A stretch of DNA of 64,000 nucleotides from Herbaspirillum robiniae (GCF_002213415.1 NZ_NJGU01000001.1:186001-250000); one strand, 5' to 3'; numbered from the stretch's first letter, positions 35,509 through 45,862 are shown. Program-made: numbers and translations. The notes: generated by a model not told the origin, from the letters alone.

Positions 35509-36315
35509 ATGAACCACCGCGAATCGCCCGCCCAGCTCGACCATCTGGTCCTGAACACCCATTACGACATCGACGCCGCACAGCGCCTGCTGGAAGGCCT
35601 GGGCTTCATCGTGACGCCGCGCGGCTATCACACGCTGGGTTCGGTCAATCACCTGGTGGTGCTGGCGGGAGGCTATCTGGAGCTCATCGGCCAACCGCGC
35701 GACAGTGACAAGGTCCGCCAGGAAATCCTCGACAGCCCGGTCGGCATCGACGGCCTGGTCTACGCCGTCGACGACGTGCCGGCCTGCCGCGAACGCTGGG
35801 TTGCCATGGGATTGCAGGCGCAGCCGGTACAGCATTTTTCGCGCCCGGTGGACGTCGGCGGCGAGGCCGTCGATGCGCGCTTTTCCACGGTGCGCCTGCT
35901 GCCGGGGCAGTTCGCCGCCGGCCGCGTGTATGCATGCCGCCACCTGACGCCGGAGCTGGTATGGCGCGACGAGTGGATGGCGCATCCCAACGGCGTGAGC
36001 GCAATTTCAAGCCTGCTGGTGGCCGACGCCGATCCGGCGCGGGCGCAGGCCGACTACGCGCGGCTGGGCGCCTGGGACGCCGGTTTTGCGCTGGAATTCA
36101 CCGGCAGCGAAGGCGAAGGCCTCGCCGCGCGCTTCGGCGAGCTGGCGGCGCATTTGCCGCAGCGCGACGCCTTCTTTGCCGCCATCCGCCTGCGCGGCGG
36201 CGATCGCGCCGACATTGCCGCCCGGGCACGCACGCTGGGCCTGCCCATGCGCGAGGAGGCCCAGCGCGTGACGCTCGCCCTGCCCGCCTTCCAGGCGCTG
36301 CTGGAATTCGCCTGA
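35509..36315 (+). CDS. Glyoxalase-like (VOC) domain protein
   Basis: The 268-residue protein fits the Glyoxalase_3 family: LDHLVLNTHYDIDAA at the N-terminus, GYHTLGSVNHLVVLAGGYLELIG and a second module from about residue 155. It could be a dioxygenase-like or dehydratase-like VOC enzyme; the function is unknown. ATG at 35509 is chosen; TTG at 35503 is in frame. It is divergent from the histidine kinase across 232 bases and 73 bases upstream of the exporter gene, possibly in one transcript. Confidence 0.75.
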   Translation: MNHRESPAQLDHLVLNTHYDIDAAQRLLEGLGFIVTPRGYHTLGSVNHLVVLAGGYLELIGQPRDSDKVRQEILDSPVGIDGLVYAVDDVPACRERWVAMGLQAQPVQHFSRPVDVGGEAVDARFSTVRLLPGQFAAGRVYACRHLTPELVWRDEWMAHPNGVSAISSLLVADADPARAQADYARLGAWDAGFALEFTGSEGEGLAARFGELAAHLPQRDAFFAAIRLRGGDRADIAARARTLGLPMREEAQRVTLALPAFQALLEFA

Positions 36316-36388
36316 TCCCCGCCGGCCGGGAAGGCCGCGCGCCCGCCGCCCGGTCCGGCGGTACAATTGCGTCCTTCGAATTTCAGGC

Positions 36389-37885
36389 ATGGAAAGCAGC
36401 AAGGCAATGAGCACGACGACGGCCGGCGAGGCGGATCTCAAACACAAGGCGGTCATGAAGGTCTTAAGCGGCATCGTGATCTGCATCTTCCTGGCGGCGC
36501 TGGACCAGACCGTGGTCATCCCGGCCATCCCCGCCATCGCGCGCGACCTGCACGACAGCCGCAACCTCTCCTGGATCCTGACCGCCTACCTGCTGGCGTC
36601 CACCATCGTCGCGCCGATCTACGGCCGGCTGTCCGACACCTACGGCCGCCGCCGGCTTCTGGAAATCTGCCTGGTCATCTTCATCGCCGCCTCGGTGGCC
36701 TGCGGCCTGGCGCAGAGCATTACCCAGCTGATCTTCCTGCGCGCCTTGCAGGGCCTGGGCGGCGGCGGGCTGATGTCGCTCGCGCAGGCGGCCATCGCCG
36801 ATGCAGTGACGCCGCGCGAACGCGGGCGCTACCAGGGCTACCTGGCCGGCGTCTGGGCCGTGGCCTCGATCGCGGGGCCGCTGGTGGGCGGCTTCCTGGC
36901 CGACCACGCCTCCTGGCAATGGCTGTTCTGGATCAACCTGCCGCTGGGCCTGCTGGCGTTGCGCCTGTGCCGCCGCGGCCTGCCCGCCTCCTTCACCGCG
37001 CGCGGCTACAAGACCCGCTTCGACACGGCCGGCAGCCTGCTGATGATCGCTACCGTGAGCTCGCTGCTGCTCATGCTCACGCTGGGCGGCAAGGCACTGC
37101 CCTGGGCCTCGGGCGAGATGCTGGGCATGGGCGCGCTCTTCGTCGCCGCGTTCGGCCTGCTGGTGCTCCAGCAGATCCGCAAGGCGGACGGCCTGTTTCC
37201 GCCCCGCCTGTTCACCGACCGCGCCCTGCTCACGGGCACGCTCTCGTCCACGCTGGCTGCGGGCGGCGTGTTCGCCTCGCTGTTCGTGCTGCCGATCTTC
37301 TACCAGAACATGTTTCGCAGCGGCGCCACCAATGCCGGGCTGCTGATGATTCCCTTCCTGGTCGCCAACGTCGCCGGCAACTTCGCCACTGGCCACCTGG
37401 CGCGCAAGATGGGGCGCATGAAGCCGGTCGTGGTCAGCGGCACGCTGATGTCGATTGCCGGCTTCCTGCTGCTGGCCACCGCCGCCGGCCATTTGCCGCT
37501 GGCGGCGACGATCGCCTTTTCAGCGCTGGCCGGGGTCGGCCTCGGCTGCGCCATGGTCGGCACCCTGATGTCGGTCCAGAATGCCGCCCGCCAGGGCGAT
37601 ATCGGCACCGCCACCGGCACTCTGCTGCTGTTGCGCTCGGTGGGCAGCATGCTGGGCGGCGCCGCCGTCGGCGCCTATCTCGAGTCGCAGCTGCACCTGC
37701 CCGGCGCTTCCGGCGCGATGGACATGCACGGCGCCGTCATGCCCGCCGTCAGCGTGGCGCCGGCGGCCTTCAGCGTGATGTTCCTGGGCATCGCGGCCGC
37801 CATGCTGGTGGCCTTGCTGATCAGCCTGAAGTCGCCCAATGTGCTGCTGCGCTCCGGCGAACATCCGGTGGTGGCGATGGACTGA
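36389..37885 (+). CDS. DHA2-family MFS multidrug exporter
   Basis: The 498-residue protein has 14 predicted membrane helices. DHA2 motifs are motif A GRLSDTYGRRRL after helix 2, motif B LRALQGLGGGGLMSLAQ and motif C WAVASIAGPLVGGFLADH. The first helix carries the DQTVVIPAIPAI pattern typical of EmrB/QacA-like proton antiporters. A second possible start is ATG at 36407. No membrane-fusion partner gene is adjacent. The substrate is unknown. Confidence 0.9.
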   Translation: MESSKAMSTTTAGEADLKHKAVMKVLSGIVICIFLAALDQTVVIPAIPAIARDLHDSRNLSWILTAYLLASTIVAPIYGRLSDTYGRRRLLEICLVIFIAASVACGLAQSITQLIFLRALQGLGGGGLMSLAQAAIADAVTPRERGRYQGYLAGVWAVASIAGPLVGGFLADHASWQWLFWINLPLGLLALRLCRRGLPASFTARGYKTRFDTAGSLLMIATVSSLLLMLTLGGKALPWASGEMLGMGALFVAAFGLLVLQQIRKADGLFPPRLFTDRALLTGTLSSTLAAGGVFASLFVLPIFYQNMFRSGATNAGLLMIPFLVANVAGNFATGHLARKMGRMKPVVVSGTLMSIAGFLLLATAAGHLPLAATIAFSALAGVGLGCAMVGTLMSVQNAARQGDIGTATGTLLLLRSVGSMLGGAAVGAYLESQLHLPGASGAMDMHGAVMPAVSVAPAAFSVMFLGIAAAMLVALLISLKSPNVLLRSGEHPVVAMD

Positions 37886-37916
37886 GCGTCTACCCGGATA
37901 CCGGTTTCAAGGCAAA

Positions 37917-37944
37917 AAAAGAGCAACCCGCGGGTTGCTCTTTT
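37917..37944. terminator. Bidirectional terminator between MFS and chemoreceptor genes
   Basis: A perfect 28-base palindrome, aaaagagcaacccg joined directly to cgggttgctctttt, sits between two convergent genes. Confidence 0.9.
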
Positions 37945-37963
37945 GCTTTCATGCGTTGGCGCT

Positions 37964-39658
37964 TCAGAAGGTTTCCCAGGCGTCCTCGTCCTGGGTCGCC
38001 GGCCTGGCCTGCTTCAGTTGCGGGCGCACCAGGCGCGATGGGGACGCAGCCGGCCTGACGGCGGCCGGACGCGCCGCCACCTCGATCACCGACGCGGTCG
38101 CGGCATGCGACAACTTGAAGATGCTGATCGCCTGCGTCAGGTTCTGGGCCTGCTCCTGCATCGCCTGCGCGGCGGCGGCGGCTTCTTCGACCAGTGCCGC
38201 GTTCTGCTGGGTGACTTCGTCCATCTGGGTGATGGCGCGGTTGATTTCTTCGATGCCGCTGCTCTGTTCGGAGCTGGCGGCAGTGATCTCGCCGACGATG
38301 TCGGTCACGCTCCTGACGCTGCTGACCACCTGGTCCATGGTCGCCCCGGCTTCGGCCACCAGCCTGCTGCCGCCGTCGACCTTGGCCACCGAGTCGTCGA
38401 TCAGTTGCTTGATTTCCTTGGCGGCCGCCGCCGAGCGCTGGGCCAGCGAACGCACTTCGGTCGCCACCACGGCAAAGCCGCGGCCCTGCTCGCCGGCGCG
38501 CGCCGCTTCCACCGCGGCGTTCAATGCCAGGATGTTGGTCTGGAAGGCGATGCCATCGATCACGCCGATGATGTCGACGATCTTCTTCGACGACGAGTTG
38601 ATCTCTTCCATCGTATCGACCACGCGGCCCACGATCTCGCCGCCCTGCAGCGCGATCTGCGAGGCCGACGCCGCCATCTGGTTGGCCTGGCGGGCGTTGT
38701 CGGCGTTCTGCTTGACGGTGGACGTCATCTCTTCCATGGCCGAGGCGGTCTCTTCCAGCGAACCGGCCTGCTGCTCGGTACGGGCCGACAGGTCGAGGTT
38801 GCCGCTGGCGATCTCGTTGGAGGCGGTGGTGATCGACTCGGTGCCGGTGCGCACGCCGGAGACGATGGAGACCAGGTTGTCGTTCATCTTCTTCAACGCA
38901 TGCATCAGCTGGCCGGTTTCATCGCGGGCGCTGGCGTCGATGCGGGTGGTCAGGTCGCCCGCGGCGACATTCTCGGCCACGCGCACGGCTTCATTGAGCG
39001 GACGCACGATGGAACGGGTCAGCAGGTAGCCGAGGATGATGGCGGCCAGCACCGCGATGCCCGAGCATGCCAGCGTGACGTTGATGGCCAGCGCGCCGTC
39101 TTCGATGGCCTGCTTGCCTTCGGCTTGCAGCTGCTGGTCCTGCGAGTTCGCGAAGGCGGTGGCGATATCGAGGTAGGCGTTCTGGGTATTGGTGATCTTG
39201 CGCAGCGCGTATTCGCCCGCGGCGTCCACATTGCCGGCGCGGGCCAGCGCGATCAGCTCGGTCTTGCCCGACTCGAAGGCCTGGCGGGCGTCGTCCAGTT
39301 CCTTGATCTTCTTCTTGCCGACCGCGGTCACCTGGCGCGCGGCGATCTTGTCGATGGCTTCCTTTGTCTGCCTGACGGCCACTTCCATCTGGCCGTAGCG
39401 CTTGTCGTTCAGGCCGGGGCGGCCGGCGTCGATGACGATGCCGCGCAGGTACTTGATCTGGTCGTTGACGCCGTCGCGCACGTCGAAGGCCCAGCGCACC
39501 TTGAGATAGCGGTCGGAGACGATCTGGTTGATCGCCTTGTTGATGTTGTTGATCTTGATGAAGGCGGTGACGCTGACGACGGCCAGCAGCGCGACGATGA
39601 GGGCGAATACGGCGCCCAGGCGGACTCCGACGCCGAGATTCTTGAAATACGTGGACAT
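37964..39658 (-). CDS. Methyl-accepting chemotaxis protein
   Basis: The 564-residue chemoreceptor has two membrane helices (about residues 12-32 and 190-212) around a four-helix periplasmic ligand domain. A HAMP domain and a long signalling domain with the hairpin tip GIAFQTNILALNAAVEAARAG follow. It ends in DEDAWETF. The final WETF matches the NWETF-type pentapeptide that tethers CheR and CheB, so it should be a major, high-abundance-type receptor. RBS AAAGGGAAG is present. The ligand cannot be read from sequence. Confidence 0.95.
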   Translation of the reverse strand: MSTYFKNLGVGVRLGAVFALIVALLAVVSVTAFIKINNINKAINQIVSDRYLKVRWAFDVRDGVNDQIKYLRGIVIDAGRPGLNDKRYGQMEVAVRQTKEAIDKIAARQVTAVGKKKIKELDDARQAFESGKTELIALARAGNVDAAGEYALRKITNTQNAYLDIATAFANSQDQQLQAEGKQAIEDGALAINVTLACSGIAVLAAIILGYLLTRSIVRPLNEAVRVAENVAAGDLTTRIDASARDETGQLMHALKKMNDNLVSIVSGVRTGTESITTASNEIASGNLDLSARTEQQAGSLEETASAMEEMTSTVKQNADNARQANQMAASASQIALQGGEIVGRVVDTMEEINSSSKKIVDIIGVIDGIAFQTNILALNAAVEAARAGEQGRGFAVVATEVRSLAQRSAAAAKEIKQLIDDSVAKVDGGSRLVAEAGATMDQVVSSVRSVTDIVGEITAASSEQSSGIEEINRAITQMDEVTQQNAALVEEAAAAAQAMQEQAQNLTQAISIFKLSHAATASVIEVAARPAAVRPAASPSRLVRPQLKQARPATQDEDAWETF

Positions 39659-39903
39659 GCTCTTCCCTTTGCTGTTCGTTTTGGTCGCTGTCTCTCCTTC
39701 TCTTTCGTCAAGACGATGCTTTTTTATCCGAACAGCCTTTGGCGGGCAGAACCGATGTTTTTATTTTTTTGAGGGAGCGATGATGCGCGAAAAAGTGATG
39801 CGTGGCAATCCCTTCGCGTCTGTACTCCCCGGAATTGACGTTATTTACATCCTGTTCGGCGCAATTGATTGCCATTCAAGCAATCAAGCGACCGACGGAT
39901 GAT

Positions 39904-40296
39904 TCAGAAGACCACGCCCGACGCCAGGATGATATTGGCGTAAGGCGTACATTCGCCGGTGCGGATGAAGGCCTTGGCCTGTCGCGTGCGCTGCTTGAAC
40001 TCCTCATGCGGCAGTTCCTGCTTGCCGGGCACGCGCAGCGCGTAGATTTCGGCGGCCAGTTGCGGGCTGCGGGCGTCGAGCTCGGTGGCCAGCACATGGC
40101 TCTCGACCTGCAGCTCGGTCAGCACGGTCTTGAGCACGCTCATGAAATCGGGAATGCCGTGGGTCAGCGCCAGGTCGATCACCGGCACCCCCGGCGGCGC
40201 CGGCAGGCCGGCATCGCCGATGACGATGGTGTCGCCGTGGCCCATGGCGGCGATGGCCTGCGAGATGGCGGCGTTGAGCAGCGGGGTCTTTTTCAT
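39904..40296 (-). CDS. rbsD: D-ribose pyranase RbsD
   Basis: RbsD interconverts the beta-pyranose and furanose forms of ribose. The 130-residue product has the typical N-terminus [20 protein letters not shown] with catalytic His and the [10 protein letters not shown] motif. It is the last gene of the operon, 13 bases after rbsK. No terminator was seen after it. Confidence 0.93.
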   Translation of the reverse strand: MKKTPLLNAAISQAIAAMGHGDTIVIGDAGLPAPPGVPVIDLALTHGIPDFMSVLKTVLTELQVESHVLATELDARSPQLAAEIYALRVPGKQELPHEEFKQRTRQAKAFIRTGECTPYANIILASGVVF

Positions 40297-40309
40297 GGTT
40301 TTCCTGGTG

Positions 40310-41209
40310 TCAGAGGATGACTTCGTCGCGCGACGGAATCGAGGTCTGGGCGCCGGCGCGCGTCACGCTCAAGGCCGCCGCCGCCTGGCCGTAGGCAACG
40401 GCCTCGAACTCGCCGCGTCCTTGCGCCAGCGCGGCGATGAAGCCGCCGATGAATGTGTCGCCGGCGGCGGTGGTGTCGACCGCTTTCACCGGCCGGGCAT
40501 CCTGGTGGCGCTTGCCGGCCACGGCGAACGATCCGTATACGCCCTTTTCACCCAGCGTCACCACCACGTTGCGGGCGCCCAGGGCGTGCAGCCTGTCGGC
40601 CAGCATGGGAATGTCGTCGGACTCCCGCTCGGCCAGCATGGCGGCTTCGATCTCGTTGAGGATCAGGTAGTCGATCTTTTGCAGCAGCGCCGGCGGCAAT
40701 GCCTGGGCCGGCGCCGGATTGAGCACCACGGTCTTGCCCAGCGCGTGCGCCAGATCGATGGCGTGCAGCACGGTCGGGATCGGCACCTCCAGCTGCAACA
40801 GCACGATGGAGGCCGACTCAATCACCGCGCGGGCGCGTTCGATGTGTTCGATGTCCAGGCGGGCATTGGCGCCGGCGGCCAGCACGATGCTGTTCTGCCC
40901 CTGCCGGTCGACCATGATGGAAGCGATGCCGGTGGCTTCGCCGTCGATGCTGTCGATATAGGAGTCGTCGATGCCGCCGGCGACGATGGAGGCGCGCATC
41001 TGCCGGCCGAAGGCGTCGCCGCCGACGCAGGCCACCATGGCCACCGGCGTGCCGGGCGCGGATAGCCGCGCGCAGGCGACCGCCTGGTTGGCGCCCTTGC
41101 CGCCGGGGATGGTCATGAATTTTTCGCCTGCCAGGGTTTCGCCCGGCAAGGGCATGCGCGGCACGCGCAGAACCAGGTCCATGTTGACGCTGCCGATGAT
41201 GACGATCAT
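40310..41209 (-). CDS. rbsK: Ribokinase
   Basis: The 299-residue PfkB-family kinase phosphorylates D-ribose to ribose 5-phosphate. It shows the N-terminal [20 protein letters not shown], the [14 protein letters not shown] sugar site and the C-terminal [13 protein letters not shown] with the catalytic Asp. It starts one base after the rbsR stop. Confidence 0.95.
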   Translation of the reverse strand: MIVIIGSVNMDLVLRVPRMPLPGETLAGEKFMTIPGGKGANQAVACARLSAPGTPVAMVACVGGDAFGRQMRASIVAGGIDDSYIDSIDGEATGIASIMVDRQGQNSIVLAAGANARLDIEHIERARAVIESASIVLLQLEVPIPTVLHAIDLAHALGKTVVLNPAPAQALPPALLQKIDYLILNEIEAAMLAERESDDIPMLADRLHALGARNVVVTLGEKGVYGSFAVAGKRHQDARPVKAVDTTAAGDTFIGGFIAALAQGRGEFEAVAYGQAAAALSVTRAGAQTSIPSRDEVIL

Positions 41210-41210
41210 G

Positions 41211-42218
41211 TTATTTCCGTGAGTTCGGGAACGGGGCCGTGGAGCCCCGGATTTGCAATTGCGGCGCCATCGTCTCGCGCCGCGCGGGCAGCGCGGGATC
41301 GGCGATGCGCTCCAGCAGCAGCTGCGCGGTGAGGTTGCCCAGGCGCCGGGTGTTCTGCGCCACCGTGGTCAGCGGCGGATGGACGAACTGGGCCAGCTCG
41401 ATATCGTCGAAGCCGACCACCGACAACTGGCCCGGCACCTCGATCTGCAGTTCGCCGGCCGCGCGCAGCACGCCGATGGCCATCATGTCGTTGCAGCAGA
41501 AGATGGCGTCCGGACGCCCCTCCCTCCGCAGCAGTTGCATCGCCGCCTGGTAGCCGCCGGTGCTGCTGAAGTCGGCGTGCAGCAGGTCGCCCTCTGCCAG
41601 GCTGGCACCGCCCTGCCTGAGCGTGCGGCTCAGGCCCTGCACCCGCTCGTCCGACAACGCCAGTCCGCTGGGCCCGGCGATACAGGCGATGCGGCGGCGT
41701 TGCAGCTCCAGCAGGTGGCGCGCGGCAAGCTCCCCGCCCAGCACGTTGTCGGTGCTGACCAGGTCGGTATCGAGCTCCTTGGGGGCGCGGTCCAGCAGCA
41801 CCGTCGGCACATCCAGCCTGCTGCTGGGCTTCAGGTCGGTCTGGGTCAGCGTGGCGATGATCAGGCCGTCGCAGCGCTTGGTCATCAGCACCTGCAGGTA
41901 GTCGCGCTGCTTGTCGGGGTCGTCGTCGGAGTTGCACAGGATGACGCTGTAGCCGGCTTCATAGCAGCTGTCTTCGATGCCGCGCGCCAGTTCGGAGAAA
42001 TAGGGGTTGGTGTTGTTGGGAATGATCAGCCCGATGCTGCCGGTCACCTTGCTCTTGAGCGAGCGCGCCAGCGCGCTGGGCACGTAGGCCAGATCCTCCA
42101 CCGCGCGCAGCACGCGCTCGCGCGCCTCGGGGCTGACCGGCCGGGTTTCGTTGAGCACGTGCGAGACCGTGGTGTACGACACCCCGGCCAGTTTGGCGAC
42201 ATCCTTGATGGTTGACAT
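41211..42218 (-). CDS. rbsR: LacI-family ribose repressor RbsR
   Basis: The 335-residue regulator has a LacI helix-turn-helix at the N-terminus (IKDVAKLAGVSYTTVSHVLN, hinge ALARSLKSK) and a periplasmic-binding-protein-like sensor domain (GLIIPNNTNPYFSELARGI). It lies inside the operon between rbsC and rbsK, so it is under its own control. It very probably binds the palindrome at 45921-45936 upstream of rbsB and is released by ribose. Confidence 0.92.
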   Translation of the reverse strand: MSTIKDVAKLAGVSYTTVSHVLNETRPVSPEARERVLRAVEDLAYVPSALARSLKSKVTGSIGLIIPNNTNPYFSELARGIEDSCYEAGYSVILCNSDDDPDKQRDYLQVLMTKRCDGLIIATLTQTDLKPSSRLDVPTVLLDRAPKELDTDLVSTDNVLGGELAARHLLELQRRRIACIAGPSGLALSDERVQGLSRTLRQGGASLAEGDLLHADFSSTGGYQAAMQLLRREGRPDAIFCCNDMMAIGVLRAAGELQIEVPGQLSVVGFDDIELAQFVHPPLTTVAQNTRRLGNLTAQLLLERIADPALPARRETMAPQLQIRGSTAPFPNSRK

Positions 42219-42240
42219 ATCGGTCTGGTGAGAGCCGCGA

Positions 42241-43215
42241 TCAGCGCGCGTGGCGCTGGCCGCGTCGGCGGTAGGTATCCAGGATCACGGCCACGACGAT
42301 GACCGCGCCCGTGATGATACGCTTCATCGGCTCGGAAACGCCGATCTGCGCCAGCCCCGCCTCCAGCACCGAGATGATCAGCACGCCGATGAAGGTGCTG
42401 ATGATGGAGCCGCGCCCGCCCATCAGGCTGGTGCCGCCGATCACCACCGCCGCGATCACCTGCAGCTCCATGCCGACGCCGCCGTTGGGGTCGGCCGCCT
42501 CCAGGCGCGACACCTGGAACAGCGCCGCGATGCCGGCAAACGCACCCATCAGGGCGAAGGCCAGCACCTTGCTGGGATTGGGGTTTACGCCGGACAGCCG
42601 CACCGCTTCCTCGTTGGTGCCGATGCCGATCCAGTAACGGCCCAGCACCGTGCGGGTCAGCACCAGGTGCGCCGCGATGACGATGGCGATCGCCGCCAGG
42701 AAGGCCGGCGACATGCCCAGCAGCACCGGTGAGCTGACCACATCAACCGCGCTGCCGATGTATTCGGTGCGCGAATTGGTGACCTGGTACGCCAGGCCGC
42801 GCGCGATCTCCAGCACGCCCAGCGAGACGATGAAAGAAGGGATGCGCCAGTGCACCGAGACCAGCCCGGTCAGCGTGCCGCAGGCGGCCGCCACCACTAC
42901 GCCCAGCGGCGCGGCCGCATACAGCGGCCAGCCCCAGCGCACCATCGCCATCGACAGCATGGAGGCCGCCAGCGCCATCACCGAGCCCACCGAGAGGTCG
43001 ATGCCGCCGATGATCAGGATGAAGGTCATGCCCACCGACATCACCACCAGCGGCGGAATGTCGTTGGACAGCGTGATGAAGGTGGCCGCGCTGAGGAAGT
43101 TCTCGCTCAGGAAGGCGAACATGACGCACATCGCCAGCAGGGCCGCAACCAGCCCGAGATAGTTCTTGATGCCGGCGAGGTAGGCCGATTGCCGGCTGTT
43201 GGAAGAGGTAAGCAT
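42241..43215 (-). CDS. rbsC: Ribose ABC transporter permease RbsC
   Basis: The 324-residue inner-membrane protein has about eight to ten hydrophobic helices. It carries the family's FLSAATFITLSNDIPPLVV start and GGTSLMGGRGSI near the C-terminus, the segment that contacts the ATPase. It lies between rbsA and rbsR. Confidence 0.94.
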   Translation of the reverse strand: MLTSSNSRQSAYLAGIKNYLGLVAALLAMCVMFAFLSENFLSAATFITLSNDIPPLVVMSVGMTFILIIGGIDLSVGSVMALAASMLSMAMVRWGWPLYAAAPLGVVVAAACGTLTGLVSVHWRIPSFIVSLGVLEIARGLAYQVTNSRTEYIGSAVDVVSSPVLLGMSPAFLAAIAIVIAAHLVLTRTVLGRYWIGIGTNEEAVRLSGVNPNPSKVLAFALMGAFAGIAALFQVSRLEAADPNGGVGMELQVIAAVVIGGTSLMGGRGSIISTFIGVLIISVLEAGLAQIGVSEPMKRIITGAVIVVAVILDTYRRRGQRHAR

Positions 43216-43254
43216 GTGTTTCGTAGTCCCGATATCCGATTGTTCTTGTGCCGC

Positions 43255-44823
43255 CTAGGCGGTGTTTCCGGCCACCTGGGCCGCGTGGACGGCCTCCTGG
43301 CGCCCGACGTAGCCGCTGAAGGCGGCGGCCAGGATGCGCTCCTGCGACCAGTCGTCGCGGCCGAAGACGCCGGCGATCCGGCCCGCGCTCATCACCGCGA
43401 TGCGGTCGCAGATCTGCATCAGCTCGCGCAGGTCGCTGGACACCACCAGCAAGCCCTTGCCCTGCCCGGCCAGTTCGGCGAACAGGCGGTAGATGTCGGA
43501 CTTGGCGCCGATGTCGATGCCGCGCGTGGGCTCGTCGAACAGCATGATCGGGCAGTCGCGGTAGAGCCAGCGCGCAATCACCACCTTCTGCTGGTTGCCG
43601 CCGGACAGCTCGCCCGCCGCCTGCGCCACGCTGCCGGAACGGATGCGCAGCTTCCTGACGTAGTCGGCGGCGACGTCGGCTTCCCTGGCGTGATCCAGCA
43701 CGCCGTGGCGGCTCACCCGACCGAGATCGGCCAGCGAGGTGTTCACGCTGATGGCTTGCGGCAGCAGCAGGCCCTGTCCCTTGCGGTCTTCAGTGACCAT
43801 GGCGATGCCGGCGCGCACCGCGTCGCGGGGACTGCGGATATGTGCCGGCGCCGGGCTGTCGCCGATGAAGACCTCCCCCGCATCGGCGCGGTCGGCGCCG
43901 AAGATCAGGCGCAGCAGTTCGGTGCGGCCCGAACCGATCAGGCCGGCGATGCCCAGCACCTCGCCTGCGTGCAGGTCCAGGCTGGCCGGCTCCACCACGC
44001 CGGCGCGCGCCAGTGCGCGCACGCGCAGGACCGGTGCGCCGATCTTTCTCTGGTCGGAATCAAGATCGACCTTCGCCAGCTCGCCGGCCATCAGCTGCAC
44101 CAGTTGTTCGGTGCTGTGGCGGCTGATGTCTTCGTCGCATACCAGCTTGCCGTCGCGCAGCACCACGATGCGGTCGGCGATGCGCTTCAATTCTTCGAGC
44201 CGGTGCGAGATGTAGATGATCGCCACGCCCTCGTCGCGCAGCCGCTCGATGCGCGAGAACAGCAGTTCGACCTCGCGGCTGGTCAGCATGGCGGTGGGTT
44301 CGTCCAGCACCAGGCAACGACAGCTGCCGATCAGGTTGCGCGCGATCTCCACCATCTGCTGGTGGCCCAGGCCCAGTTCGCCCACCGGCGTCCACGGGTC
44401 GAGGTCGCCCAGGCCGACCACTTCCATCTGCTGCCGCGCATCCGCGCCGAGGCGCTTGCGGTCGATCCAGCCGAAGCGCTGCGGCAGCTTTTCCAGGAAC
44501 AGGTTTTCGGCGATGGACAGCGTGGGAATCAGGTTCAGCTCCTGCATCACCATGCGGATGCCCAGCGCCTCGGCGGCGGTGCGCGAGGCCGGCTGGTAAG
44601 GCTGGCCGTCCAGCAGCATGCCGCCGGCGCTGGCCTCGACCAGGCCGCAGACGATCTTGGAGAGCGTGCTCTTGCCGGCGCCGTTTTCGCCGGTCAAGGC
44701 CAGCACCTGGCCCGGATGCAGGTCCAGGTCGATGCCGTCCAGCACCGGCGCGGCGTAGCTCTTGCCGATGCCGGACAAGGCCAGCAAGGGAGCGGAGGGA
44801 GAATGCGATTGTGTAGGCGGCAT
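43255..44823 (-). CDS. rbsA: Ribose ABC transporter ATP-binding protein RbsA
   Basis: The 522-residue protein has two fused ABC domains. The first has Walker A GENGAGKST and signature GLGHQQMVEIA. The second has the degenerate GLIGSGRTELLR and signature LSGGNQQKVVIA, the pattern normal for sugar importers of this class. The start at 44823 is chosen because conserved sequence begins soon after; an upstream start at 44892 would add a non-conserved extension. Confidence 0.94.
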   Translation of the reverse strand: MPPTQSHSPSAPLLALSGIGKSYAAPVLDGIDLDLHPGQVLALTGENGAGKSTLSKIVCGLVEASAGGMLLDGQPYQPASRTAAEALGIRMVMQELNLIPTLSIAENLFLEKLPQRFGWIDRKRLGADARQQMEVVGLGDLDPWTPVGELGLGHQQMVEIARNLIGSCRCLVLDEPTAMLTSREVELLFSRIERLRDEGVAIIYISHRLEELKRIADRIVVLRDGKLVCDEDISRHSTEQLVQLMAGELAKVDLDSDQRKIGAPVLRVRALARAGVVEPASLDLHAGEVLGIAGLIGSGRTELLRLIFGADRADAGEVFIGDSPAPAHIRSPRDAVRAGIAMVTEDRKGQGLLLPQAISVNTSLADLGRVSRHGVLDHAREADVAADYVRKLRIRSGSVAQAAGELSGGNQQKVVIARWLYRDCPIMLFDEPTRGIDIGAKSDIYRLFAELAGQGKGLLVVSSDLRELMQICDRIAVMSAGRIAGVFGRDDWSQERILAAAFSGYVGRQEAVHAAQVAGNTA

Positions 44824-44914
44824 GAAGGCGGTCGCGCAGGTTGAAACATCGCGGACGGCCGGCGCCCGCTGCCGGGCGCAAGCCATCCGCAAGCCGGGGC
44901 GGCTTACTTGGTGC

Positions 44915-45862
44915 TTACTTGGTGATCAGCGAAACCTTGGTTTCGACGACACCGCCGAGGCTGCTCTGCGGCTTCTTCTCGGTCACGGCCTTGAGCGCCG
45001 TCTCGATGCCGTTGACCGCCTGTTGCGACGCATATTGATCGACGGTGGCCAGCACGCGGCCGTCCTTGAGCATGGGCTTGATGGCGTTGATGTTGTCATA
45101 GCCCACCAGCAGCACCTTGCCGGTCTTGCCGGCGGCGCGGATCGCGGCCACAGCGCCCAGCGCCATGTTGTCGTTGCCGGCCAGGATGGCCTTGACGTCA
45201 GGATGCGCGTTCAGGATAGAGGCGGCGACCTTGTTGCCCTGGTCGATTTCCCATTGGCCGGACTGCACGGTGACCACGTTGGCGCCCGCATCCTTCATCG
45301 CATCCTGGAAGCCCAGGGTGCGCTGCTGTGCATTGACGGTGGTCGAGACGCCTTCGATGATGGCGACCTTGTCGCCCTGCTTCAGTTGCTTGCCGAGGTA
45401 GTCGCCGGCCAGCTTGGCGCCCTTGCGGTTGTCCGGTCCGACGAAGGGCACGCTGATGCCCTTCTCCTTGAGCGCGGCGTCGTCCAGCTTGTTGTCGATG
45501 TTGACCACGATGATGCCGGCGTCGATGGCCTTCTTCACCACCGGCACCAGCGCCTTGGAGTCAGCCGGCGCGATCACCAGCGCGCTGACCTTGGAGACGA
45601 TCATCTGCTCGACGATCTTGATCTGGTTGGCGGTGTCCTGCTCGTCCTTGATGCCGTTGGCGATCAGGTCGTACTGGCTGGCATGGGCCTTCTGGTGCTC
45701 GCGCGCGCCGTTTTCCATGTTCAGGAAGAATTCGTTGGCCAGGGATTTCATGACCAGGGCGACCTTGGGCTTGGCGGGAGTCTGCGCCATGACGGCGCCG
45801 GGGAAGACTGCGCAGGCCAGCAGCGCGGCTGCCGCGAACTGGCGGCGGGTCAGGTTTTTCAT
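44915..45862 (-). CDS. rbsB: Ribose-binding periplasmic protein RbsB
   Basis: The 315-residue protein is a type I periplasmic sugar-binding protein (ALVMKSLANEFFLNM, ADSKALVPVVKKAIDAGI, AGNDNMALGA). The signal NLTRRQFAAAALLACAVF contains a twin-arginine-like TRRQF, so Tat export is possible, though the signal could also use Sec. The start at 45862 is supported by GGAG six bases upstream. It is the first gene of rbsBACRKD. Confidence 0.94.
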   Translation of the reverse strand: MKNLTRRQFAAAALLACAVFPGAVMAQTPAKPKVALVMKSLANEFFLNMENGAREHQKAHASQYDLIANGIKDEQDTANQIKIVEQMIVSKVSALVIAPADSKALVPVVKKAIDAGIIVVNIDNKLDDAALKEKGISVPFVGPDNRKGAKLAGDYLGKQLKQGDKVAIIEGVSTTVNAQQRTLGFQDAMKDAGANVVTVQSGQWEIDQGNKVAASILNAHPDVKAILAGNDNMALGAVAAIRAAGKTGKVLLVGYDNINAIKPMLKDGRVLATVDQYASQQAVNGIETALKAVTEKKPQSSLGGVVETKVSLITK

